This document shows positions 47,769 to 59,400 of a stretch of 64,000 bases of DNA, piece by piece (within the stretch, counting starts at the first letter, position 1; each line of letters opens with the position of its first letter). The DNA comes from Pterobdella sp. o SKG-2022. Taxonomy: Eukaryota; Annelida; Clitellata; Hirudinida; Piscicolidae. The stretch lies in the NCBI GenBank assembly GCA_964035795.1, contig OZ038320.1, positions 9,446,671 to 9,510,670 of the forward strand. Direction: 5' to 3'. Made by a program: the position numbers and the translations under genes. The notes under the pieces were generated by a model. It made no database searches. It saw only the letters and a program-made list of their open reading frames with translations, and was not told the DNA's origin.

Positions 47769-50700
47769 ATGGATGGGTTGGTAACACCTCCAAGTAATGG
47801 TGAGTTGATTTATTGGAAGCACTTTTTATTATCATTGCTTTTAAAAGCAAGAATTAAAATTTAGCCTTGAAACTAATTATCTATTTAATTATTCTCAATT
47901 TTTACAGAAAATTCGCTAAATAAAATTGAGAACAATGAGTTCCTAGAAGAAAAAAGTTTGAAAAATGAAATCCTTGATGATACTATCACGTCAAACATCA
48001 GCAAACAACAACTAAATACAATGTTCAACAACAAACTTCTATCAAAAAATTTGTATTCCCGTCTTGTCTCAAACACAGAAAACATATCAGTTTATAAAAA
48101 TAATTCTGAAGTTGAAGAATCTTCCACGTTCATACCAATAACAATCGCTCCTCAACATTATAAAACTTCAAGCATTATTCAGAAACCACGCACCACTCCC
48201 AGAGAAGCCGTGGATCCTATGAAATACATAAGCATTGAAGAACAAGATGGAACCAAGTATGCCTGTTCTAAATGTGGAAACGTTTACAAATGGAGAAAGT
48301 CTTTGAATAAGCATTGGAAAGAAAAACACGAAGGAGAGCCATTGCCGACGCAAGAAGAAAGAGAAAAGATTTTGAAATTTCCTCCAAATAATCTCCAAAA
48401 GAACCCTCATGTTAAATTTCTTTCTCATAATTTGTTAAATAATCAACAAAACTACTTATACATTCCAAACTCTTCAACAAATGCTCAACGATCAATATTA
48501 AATGGTTCTTTAAACAACTTGGAAGCGTATACTAAGAGAGAAAATGCTCAAAGCACAATTTTTAACTTTAGTAATAATTCATCTTTGCTTACTGCCATAA
48601 ATCCTGCATCTCCTAAGATGAAATCTAATATTTTTCAAAATAAAGATAGTTCTTTCAATGAACAAGGTGTTCTAGATCTTTCATTCAAATCTCCGATGAA
48701 CCAAAAAAGTGAAGCACCCTTAGACTATTCAAAGAAAACTTCATCTCAAGATTCAAAATTCAATTCAAAGCAAAATATTTCTTCTACGAAAACCGTTTAT
48801 AGTTGTTTTCAATGTAGAACCGATGAAAACTCGCTCGAACATCTCAACAATCATTTTTCAATTCATCACAGAAATCTGCTTTCTTCTGTTGCACAAGCCA
48901 TGCTTCACCAAGTTGGAAGGACAACAAACTCTGAGTTTAGATGTTGTGTGTGTGGACATTCAGAAGAATGGTTGTACAAATTAGCAAGTCATTTCTCCGA
49001 ACAACACAACGTCATCGGTTTCAATCCGTATTCCTCAAAGAATAATGGTAACAAAACATCGACGCAAAATAACCTCTCAATTGTTACAAATTTCAGCTCT
49101 CAAATTGCAAAAAACGAATTTTCTTCTATTGAAAATAAAATATTGAATATTAATGGAACACAAACGATGGTTGTAATCCCCAAAGCTCCAGAAGAAAACA
49201 TACCATTGGAAAATAGAGTAATTTACAGACCTTCTGAAAAGATAGAAAATTCATCATCACAGCCATTTTTTAAATTTTCAAATAAGACAGAAAACAACTT
49301 TTCTAAATTAACATACTGTAAAACTCAAAGAAGTAAAAAAGAATTTGGAGCCAATGGAGAAATCAACCTTCCTTACCAATGTGAGTTGTGCGATTACAAA
49401 GCTAGGTGGCCATCTGAAATGACACAACACAAGAAAAACCATTCTGACGAAAAACCGTTCCTTTGTCCTCAGTGTCCATACAGGTAGATAATGAAAAAAA
49501 TTCCTTATGATCATAATAAAAAAAAATGTTGTTTTTGGATCATTGAATGTACAGTTTTCAGTGAGTACGATCACATATTATGTACTTGAACATCTATGTT
49601 TAATTAAGAAGTTTCGTATTTCAAATGGTTCAAATAAACTTATTTATTTTCATCATTGAAAATACTATTTTTCACCTTGCTTAAACATTTATTTGAAGCT
49701 TTAGAAAATTATGCTCTAATTTTATATTTTATAAATAATTCAACTCGAAAATTTTTTATCCAGGTCGAAATGGAAATGGGATGTTGTCAAGCATTTGAAG
49801 AGATGTGGTGGAAACAAGGAACAAACAGAGAACCAAAATAAACAGCGTAAAACAAAATATCACAACCAAATTGAGAATAAAAATGATCTGACTAAAGATC
49901 TGAATGCTCACTATGTAATTCAAAATATAAAGTCAGAAGACGGACAAAACATCTTGAAATCTATAAAAATAGATTCAAATAACGCTGGATTGTTTCATTC
50001 TCAACTCAGGCAATCTGCAGATAAAAAGACTTCTTTCGAGGGAACTCAGGTTATTGTTAGTTCAACAGGAGAATATCACAACATTTATCCTTGTGAGCAA
50101 TGCCACTTCGTTGGTCATAGTCCTGCAGAACTTCGAAGGCATTTGAGAGTACATTCAAGTGAAAAACCGTTTGCTTGCAAGACTTGCAACTATTCTACTA
50201 AATGGAAATGTGATTTGAAAAAACATCTCAAAACTTATCACCACGAACCGATGGACCCTGAAATGATGAAAATGAATTCAAAAAAAGGATTAGATACAGT
50301 AAACGTAGGGGAAGCTTCTGATTCTGACGGAATGTCATTATGTGATGTTGAAATGTCACAAGATGGCAAACTGAAATGCAAACAATGTAGTTTTGAAGCT
50401 ACTACTCTTTTCAACATTGTCAAACATGTTAATGAACAAACTTGCTACCAAAAAACCCTTAAAAATAAAGTAGAAGGGGAAATTCAAGATTGCGCAATTA
50501 AAGAAGAGTTTATGAAAAAGGTTGGTTTAGTAAAACAAAGTATTTCTGAAAATTCTTTGCCAAAAGAAAACTCACATGAAAGAGCCCTTTTGAGTTGTCA
50601 AAAAAAATCTTTTGAATGCGAAGAACTCAATATTTCCACTAATCAAAGAATTAATTGTTCAAGAAGCGATGATCTCTGGGACAATTTCAATGAAATCAAA

Positions 50701-51438
50701 AAATCAAAATATTTCTCTAACGTCTTAGATTCAAAAACGCAAAATTTCCATTCTAGAAATAATGTGAACAAAGACGACCAACAAAATTTTAGTCTAAATG
50801 CTTTCTCTCTAAGTAATAGTCATATACTGAAATATGAAACAAAAGAATCTTTGACTTCCAAAGAAAAACGTGATAAAAGTATTGAAAATTTCTCTGATTG
50901 CTCAGATAAAACTGAACCAGCTGAAATGAATGACTACACAGCTAATAAAACTTTGCACAGAGAAAACAAATGCCATTCTGACATCAATATGAAAAACGAA
51001 GAAAACCAGTCTTTCGATGGTTTGAAAAGCAACAACATTAAAAGAACTAGGTTTTTCAAATGCCCAAAATGTTTTTTGATTTCTACTAATAAGATTTCAA
51101 AAAATAAAGTTTCCACCAGGCTAAAATGCTCACACTGTAGTTTCCTTTGGAAAAGTTTTAAGAAAACGTTTGAAAACGATACAAAAAATTTCAAAAAAAT
51201 ATTTTCCACCAAAGGTCAAAAAAACCTATTAATAACACGGTCTAGGCGTTTGAGGCAATCAAAGTGCCATCATTGCTCATTCACTTCAGTCAATCCGTCT
51301 ACCATGAAGATACACAAGTTAAAAAGACTATGTAAAAATTCAGTTAAAAAAATAAAAGTTAGAAAATCTTTTAAAAGTGCATTTAGAGATGACCAAAAAA
51401 AGCAGGGTAACAGCATCAACGTCTCAGATGCCTTTTGA
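47769..51438 (+). CDS. Large C2H2 zinc-finger protein, putative transcription factor
   Basis: Exons: 47769-47799, 47908-49483, 49764-51438, in frame, 1093 residues. Not assigned to a named family. Fingers in order: one near residue 130 (CSKCGNVYKWRKSLNKHWKE..H), two atypical ones near 310 and 357 (CFQC and CCVC, each ending in closely spaced His), then a linked pair near 502 and 530 where the second is C2HC-type (CPQCPYRSKWKWDVVKHLKR-C); the exon 2/3 junction splits this finger after CPYR. Exon 3 adds a linked pair (CEQCHFVGHS..., CKTCNYSTKWKCDLKKHLKT) joined by an HSSEKPF linker, a C2HC finger near CKQCSFEATT, a zinc-ribbon-like CPKC...CSHC and a last CHHC finger with terminal Cys. Between fingers lie long polar Asn/Ser/Lys-rich regions with VLDLSF and PLDYSKK, resembling CtBP-recruiting PxDLS motifs, so repression is plausible. 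The repeated KWKxDxxKHLK signature suggests DNA binding. Function is inference. Confidence 0.88.
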
Positions 51439-54113
51439 ACATTCATTATTATCTAGTTCAAATATTCAAAAATACTGGGAATTGGAAAATTCATTATGTT
51501 TTTTTATTTTTATGTAAATTTGTGAACATATTAAGTAACTATTGTTAACTTAAAAATTGCAATATAATTTTCATCTGTGCGTTCATTAACAAAAGCAACT
51601 TTAAAACCTTTGTATGCATCAACGATTGATCATTTGAGACAAGTGGTTAAATTATTTTCAATAGAACTCAATTATTTTTTTCCTATATAACGTGTGTTGC
51701 CTTAATATTGGTGATGGTTTTTTGTGCCTTATTGTCGTTCAATTTTCCCATCTTCATTCGTCTTTTCTGAATGTTTTCACGGTATTAGGTATTGTAAATT
51801 ATCTCAGACTTATTTTAGTTTTCTGTTTTGAAGTGGTTTGCCTTTGTTAAAGCCATTTATGTTTTTGAAATAACGTTTTCATATCGAGTTGAGGTGCCTT
51901 CTACATTAGTCAGTGTAATTCCATCTAATTTTTGCTATTACTTAATTTTCTTTATCGCTAAAGTCAGTTCTCGATAGGATGAATAATTTTAAGAGATTGA
52001 ATTCTTCACATCTTCTACAAAAATGATTCACCTAAGTTATAATGGTTTTCATTTCTTCATTAGATTTAGAAGTGATCTTAGATTCCTTGTTATTTATTCG
52101 TGTGATTTTTTCCCTAGCATTCCTAATTAAAACTTTTTACAGTCTCCTTTTTGCATTCATTAAACTTTCAAAAAGTTTTCTTTATATTGAAAAAAACCGA
52201 GATAAGCTCAGAGTCATTGTATTTTTCAAATTTAATTAGTTCACACAAGCTTATAGATTTCAATTGAAAAAATTTCTTTAAAATATTAAATATTAAAGTG
52301 TTTGTGTTAATCCAAAAGTAGTCTCGAAGTAGATATTATAAATGATTCTCCGAATAATAAAATCTGACAAATAAGAATATTTTTAACGTTCATTCATTAT
52401 AGTTCAATAGATGCTTGAGGCGGTTAGTATGACTACCAAACTATGATTCTGCATCAATAATAATGCAATATTTAACGGTTGTTGCCTTGTTCACACTTGA
52501 AATATCTGCTTTTAAAAAGTTTTCTTTATACTCTTTATAAAAGACATCAAAGCGTCAGCTTATGACGAGCATTACAAAAAATTAATCACTCATGAAAAAG
52601 TTAATTCAAAAAGCAATTAGAAAGGAAATTAATGGTTTCTTTGGAACTACTTTACTTAATAAATATGTTAATCTCTAAAGTTTTGTAAAACTTGTAACTG
52701 GTTGGCATTTCATGGTAAAGAGAAAAAGCGTGCTAATGTTTAGCGTCCTTTGAAGAAAAAAAAAATTATTTGAAATATAATTGAAAACTTATGAAGGAAT
52801 TGAAAGTTTGGCACATTGAAACATTCAAAAAAAAAACATCGTATTTATATCGTTGAAATTTTGACAAAATGAATGAAAAGCTTATTAGCGCAATTATACT
52901 CTTCAAGATTTCGATTTTTTATTTTTTATCTATCGCAAGAAAACAAAGCTGCTAAGATTTCAAATTATCACCTTCAGGTTTGTAAAATATGAAACCAGTT
53001 TTCTTAGGAAACACAACATTGGAAAAACTTCAATAAATTTTAAATTTATTACTAGTAAAGGTTTTTGAAACAAGAATTTTCTAATTCTTTGTTTTTGCAA
53101 GATTTTATAAAAAACTTAATTAATTTTTATATTATTTTTAAACTCAAAATTTTCTTTAAGAAGTATAACAGACAGTTTTAGAGATCTGCTATTTTCAAAG
53201 TAAAAGGTGTAAATGGTTGTTATCCTAACAAAAGGTTGTAACAACTTGCCACAATCCTGAAATGCTAGTGACAATGATAACATTTATTATAAAATATGTA
53301 GCTTTTAAAGATAGAGAACTTGATGATATTTTTAAGCCACAATTTTAAAATCACTGATCAGTTGAAAGATGAGACTTGACATTCGAGAAGGAAACCTTGA
53401 TTTGATAATCGATGATTTTTGAAGTTTTTTTTTTGAAAACATCGAAACATGTTCTTGAATTCCATTGTTGAGCAATATCATTTATTAATTGAGACAGAAG
53501 GAATCAATTTTTCTATAGTTATAAAAGTGCATCATTTTGGTCTCAAGTACGAAAATACTTAGAAAGATTACGTTTGAATCGTTCACCAGTTAAACTCTAC
53601 AATACCTTTGGAGGGGGCTGAAGACGATTTGAACCATAAGCCTCAAATCTTTCAAAAAATTTTCCTTTCAAATAGTTTGAGTGAAAATTTCTTGATCTAC
53701 ATAACACGTCGGGCTGAAGAATTTGAATCATAATTATCGACTTTTTTGTAGTATTCGCTAGTGCTTTTCAGTGGATTATTAAACGAATTGCAACACCACT
53801 GTATTTAGTTTTTAAGTTTATTCGTTATTTTTATATATTTTTTTTTTTCTAAAATTGAATTTACAAATTTCTCAATCTTAAATTACTTTTTGAGCTAAAA
53901 ATATTAAATTTTTTTAATCTAGAAGAATCAATCAATATTTCTAAGCTGTATCAGTATTAATAAGGTTTTTTTAAATAATTTTTGATAAAATTTTTTTTTC
54001 AAATTAGTAGAAGTGCTTCCGATTTTCATTTCGGTGACATGACGTAATTTTTTCTCCATATTTTTCCATCAGCCATAGCAGTACGTAGTTCGTTAGAAGT
54101 CAGCCCTGTGTAT
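51439..54113. other. AT-rich spacer after the zinc-finger gene
   Basis: No exon or RNA gene seen. The first part is presumably the zinc-finger 3'UTR, but no canonical AATAAA appears close to the stop; the next plausible one is near 52357. The right part borders the retrotransposon remnant. Confidence 0.5.
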
Positions 54114-54857
54114 TCATGAAGTACGACACTCTTCCGGCGTCCAAAACAACAGAGTTTTTGCGGGCTCGTTGTGCCGAGCTACATGTCCAGCAAGCGCTAA
54201 CCGTTTTCTTTTGATTATGGTAGACAACTTTGGAATTTGACCGTATAGCTGGGCGTTTGATAGGCGGTCTCTCCAAGAGATATTTTTGACTCTTCGGAGC
54301 GAACGAGTGTAGGTGTCATCAACTTTCTTCACTGCAGTGCTGTTCATTACCCAGGATTCACACCCATATAGCCGTATAGACTCAACATTAGATTTAAAAA
54401 TCATAACTTTCGTTTCTGTAGTAATGTGAAAGTTCCAGATTTCTTCTAGAGAGTTGAGAGCGTTCCATGATTTTTCGATTCGGGTGTTGATCTTTCGAAA
54501 AGAGTTGGTGTAACTTCCTAAGTAAAGAAAATCATCAACCTTTTCAATTTCGTCACTATTCAGAGGATGAATATGACTCTCTACAGAGGGATTGAAATGC
54601 ATTGCTTTAGTCTTGCTTGCATTGAGAAAAAGACCTATTTTTTGAGTTGCGGTCTTGATTTTGTGAAGAAGAGACTCAGCTTTGTTGATCGTATCTTCCA
54701 TCAGAGCGATATCGCCTGCAAATGCAAGTTCGGCGAGTTTCTGAAGAGAGACTCTACGACTTCCTTTTGTCTTAAGAGTCAATCCAGCTGGAGAAAAAAT
54801 TGAGGTGCTGAGAGTATAATCTAAGCAAATGATGAAAAGATACTTTCTATTTGTCAC
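54114..54857 (-). mobile_element. Degenerate RTE-type non-LTR retrotransposon, reverse-transcriptase C-terminal fragment
   Basis: A 247-codon frame matches the second half of LINE reverse transcriptases: LAFAGDIALMED (normally FADDIAL), GLFLNASKTKAMHF, VDDFLYLGSYT, YGCESWVMNSTAVKK and RKRLALAGHVARH. These are the motif order and spacing of RTE/BovB-like elements. The catalytic F-A-D-D has become F-A-G-D, removing a metal-binding aspartate, and the endonuclease and N-terminal half are absent. The first 20-odd codons upstream of the match are probably unrelated. A dead remnant, immobile by itself. Confidence 0.85.
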
Positions 54858-54989
54858 ATTTATTGTTATTATATCACTATGTTACTCTAACTTTAATTGC
54901 AACTTTTAGTTTTCCATGTTCTGTTGTGTTCTTTATCACGAAGCTGAACATTTAAACTTTCAAAAGTATTCAAAACCTCTGATAAACAG

Positions 54990-55315
54990 CCTGGAAATGT
55001 TGACAAACACTTCCCGCTTACTATAGAAAGCATAACGTTTTTTTCACTGACCAATAGGATGAAACCAGCTTTAGACAAGATTTTACTTTTTTGTTTTTTC
55101 CGCTTAAGAAACATTTCAAAGATATCATTTATTTTTAAAATAATAATGAGAAATAGCAAAACAAAACCAATCCAAAAAAAATTGTTTTCGTAGCGGGAGA
55201 AATAGCAAATTTTGAAAAGCTGGTCCAAACCTGCTTTAATCCTATTGGTGAGGGTGCAAACGTTATGCTTTCCATAGTAAGCGTGAACTTCCACAGAAAT
55301 GTTGCATCCGTTCAA
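54990..55315. mobile_element. Fold-back/MITE-like element next to the LINE remnant
   Basis: The left arm (CTTCCCGCTTACTATAGAAA..., CACTGACCAATAGGATGAAA) recurs inverted in the right arm (reverse complement TTCACGCTTACTATGGAAAG..., CTCACCAATAGGATTAAAGC), giving inverted repeats of roughly 80 bases around an AT-rich centre of about 110 bases. Related in sequence to 29660-29930. The 151-codon minus-strand frame across it (54893-55348) is a product of the element and not a gene. Confidence 0.7.
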
Positions 55316-56480
55316 CATTGATACTCCATCGAATGACCACAAAAGCATTTGATTAAAAAATCTTTTTTATCCATTATATTGAAAATAAGTTATTCACAAT
55401 AATTCAAAGTTTCCAAATAAGTTTTAAAATTTTTGATTTTGATGATTTTCAATTAATCTCAACTGTTCAAAAAATTCTGAACCCCAGGAATCTAGGTATT
55501 TTGATTCTTACTCACTTTAATATATAAAAACTTTAAAATCATTCTGATATTTAGTTTTTAAAATTACATGATGTAAATGTTTTGTGAAGTAAATCAATGA
55601 TGAACAACGAATAAAAATTTCCCAAAACTATTGCTTTATGTTGAGCAAAATTCATTGTTTTATAGAAATAGATGTTACAGAAGTTATTTATAAATTTTTG
55701 AAATACCCAACATATAAATGAAACATGATTAAAGCACTATGAAGCACCATTAATTGAACTGAGTGCAAGCTGACTAATTAAAAACAGTAATAGGAGGTGT
55801 CAAAAAACTATTTCAAAACCGCAAAAATGAGCTCATTTGAGACTTATTTTAATGCGTCAACATCAAAACATTTATTCATCAACTTCCTAATTGGCATAGC
55901 CTGTATAATCGTTAAGTAATTTTTAGAGCTAAAAATAAACCATAAAATTTTAAATCTAAAAATAAACTGCGAAAATTTACCGAATTTAACTTGCGCTGTT
56001 TATTAAGCGTCTATTGCACACATTTAAACATATACTTTTGTTTCAAAACTGTGACAACTAGCTTTCTCTTGTATTATCCTTCATTTCTATAACATTAACT
56101 CATAACAACAAAGATGTCAAATTTATTTTTCAATGATATTGCGCTAAGGAAGAAGTAAAGTATGTTAAAAGCTTACGGTTATTGCTCTAAATAGTTGATC
56201 ATTAGTAATGTACAATCAATATACCCTTGTATCATCCAGCAGGTGAGCTTGAAGCTAGATATAGGGACTATGAATAGGCCTCGCGTCTATATACAAAATT
56301 AGTCCTTCACCTAATTGATTTTTGTTTCAAAACAAAGCAATATACCAGTTTTTCAAAATAAAGTTTTACGTACTTCAAAAAAAACCAACTGCTTTAAATT
56401 TCGGTTTCGTTAATAAAAATAAATTTCTTTTTAAAAGTTTTGTCTGTTTCAATTTAATAAATATTCAGCACACTAGCAAC

Positions 56481-59400
56481 ATGGCACTCGTTTCAAATGC
56501 TTCGATAGATAGCTATTCTCGACTGACAAGCATGAATGATTTTGAGAACTACACGAGGGAAGTGGTGGTGGACTTTATGGCTCTTGTGCCAATCACATGC
56601 CCACCTTCATCCATTTCATTCAAGCCATTCGAAGAAGGCACGAAGGATTCTTTAAAGGATGAAGTTGATGGAAGACGGACGTTTAGAGTGAGTGATTGGA
56701 ACGATGGATCAAAACATAAAACGATAATTAGAAAATTGAACAAGTTAGTTATATTAGAAGAAGAAGAGTTCAATTTGAAGTCAAGCAAATCTTTTCCTCC
56801 GTCCAAGCCTGTCTCCAAAAGACGAAGGTTCTTTAAATTCTTTCATAACATAGCAGACTATTTCAGACCCAGAGGCGTGCCACTATCCCATTCAAACAGA
56901 GAAATGAAATCTCCAACTCTTTCGGATAATTCTAAAGTATCGATTAAAAACGAAAACTTGGATTCAGTTGATGGCCTTAGTAAACCTGTAGAGCTCTCTA
57001 TCAATAAAGTGCCTTTCAACTGGAAGTCTTCATCATTTAGAAAAACAGAAATCCACAAGCCATCTAAACCACTCCAAAAGTTCCAATCAATTTTAAGAAA
57101 AAAAAATAAAAAACCAAGTTTAAACTTCAAAGAGAAAAAGGAAAGCATCTATGTAGATGTTGGTGATGTGGATGACATTGACGGAATGGTCAACAAAAAA
57201 CATCTTTCTCCTTCTGCTCTTTCCTTACAGAAGGAACTCCAAGACCTTAAAATAAGTATTTCCCAAAGTTCCTATGTTATTTATTAATTATTTTCTTTTT
57301 ATGAATGCAATCATTTAAACACAAATCCAGGGTCTAGTTCTCCCATCTCTCCACAAACACAAGTGGCCAACTCCCTCAGGGCCATTGCTGATCAGGTAAA
57401 TGATAGTTTGCTCGACATTTGAAAGATTATGTCCTTTAATGTAACGTGAATTATCAAAGGTACAATTAGAATACTCAGATGAACTTACAAAGGCTGTTGG
57501 CAGGTACATGATAACATATTTAATCAAGAGTTTTATCTACTCTATCATAGAAATATACATATCAATCATGATAGAAATCTTATAATTAGGTATTTAATCC
57601 TTTCAGGTTAATAAACTATGAAGAAGTCAATCGACTTGGTTATGAGGAGCTGAAGAAGGTATCAATGGAGGTTTTGAAGGATGTCACTCCTGGGTGGTCT
57701 CAGGTAGGATCAGTGTTTAGTTTGATTGAAAGTAGCCTTTATTGTCTCAAAACATACACTTTCAATGCTTAAATCAATTCGGATTATGTATTTTTTACCC
57801 TTACTTTATAAGTTTATGATGAAATTTGTTTAAATTTGAATTGAATCTTTCTTGTCATAAGCGATATACAATTAGCAAGAGAAGGAGTTCACTTTTATTT
57901 AAACTTTTTAGTTGCATTCTATGAGTTTTTAAAAGGTATATTTGACTAAAAACTTCAAGAATAGAATACTTAAAAATTTTTTTCACATGTTTATACTCTT
58001 TTCAAAATAACTACGTCGGTAAGTACGCAAATTACGTAATTTTAATGTTACCCAAAGCTTCGTACTAATCAAAACAAAAAAATTAGTTTTTTGCATTTTA
58101 CTCACATAAAAAAATTCCCTGTGAAACCTATTGAATGGCCAACAGAAACCCCATTTAGGAATGACCTAATGGTCGACTCACTACTCAGTACTTTTCCTAT
58201 TTATTACCTTGGCTTGAATTTTCCTAACTTTCATATAATAAGTACTTCAAACGCAATATTTTAAATTTTTGCTAGACAATATTCTACACGAAAAAGTAGG
58301 TCTACTTTACGATTTGAACCCACCCGTTAGATAGCTCAAATGAGCATAAAATATAAACATTATATTCAAAGAATATTGAAAATCACTGAAAAATATAACT
58401 GAGTAGTAAAATCTGTAACGATTTTTAACAAAACTTCATTGGAACAATGGGATATTAACGTTTAGTTTCTATGCACCTGTTTTGGTAGGCGAATTGTCGC
58501 GATATTATGTGAGAAAATTTTTCTTTTTTTTCAATTGTAATTTACTCATTGATTGTTTCGTTATATAACTTTCAATATTTGATAATGAGTTATTTATATG
58601 AGATTTTAGGGATTTTTATGAGTGAGACTTTGATTAGTTCTACCTATGTGAAAAAAAAGTTATATACTATATCATTGATATCATTTTACATCTTGATATT
58701 GGAGCAGATAATAATAATTTCGCCTTCAATCAAACAAAAGTTTTCATGGTTGTAATAACACTTCTAATAGATGTTGAAATTAATCGATTTAACTGACAAA
58801 AATATGTAGAAACAGTTTGAAACAATTGAATTCCCAATTAAAAAGATGAAAGTTAAAATATTTTGATATTAAATTATTATTAAACCAGTTTTTGTAAGTT
58901 TAATTAGCAATTTAGACGTTTGTTATATGTAAATATAATATCCAAATAATTAACAATTACACAAGAACATGAAAATAGAATATTTCACTATATTTTATTA
59001 ACTTAAAAGGGCCAATAACTAATTGTAAGATATTTTAAATAATTATTTCGTTCATTTATTTATTCTTATATGTATATATGTTAACTTCAACTTTGTCATT
59101 ATTGATTGTTATTCGTCCATAATTAATTTTATTCATTAGTTATATTCTTTTATTTATCAATTATTTTTTTTCCTTGGTTAGCTACCTATTTAGAATTCAT
59201 AGAAATCATTATCAATATACAAAACTCAACATCGTGTGTATTTTACTAGGTTCACATTGATTTTTAGATTCTTAATTACCAAATTTTACAACGCAGTTCC
59301 AGCTATAAGCTATATTATATGAATACTTTTTTTATATTTATCTTCGATAACATAATATTCATTTTAATATTCTTTACTTAAAATAATTTAAAACTATAAT

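Noticed and set aside
47769..51438. Hunchback or REST orthologue
   Set aside because: Finger clusters and spacing resemble these superficially, but I could not match the characteristic terminal fingers of Hunchback or the REST finger array.
54893..55348. 151-codon frame with a membrane-like stretch
   Set aside because: Lies across the arms and centre of the fold-back element; the arms also occur, inverted, in DNPEP intron 2.
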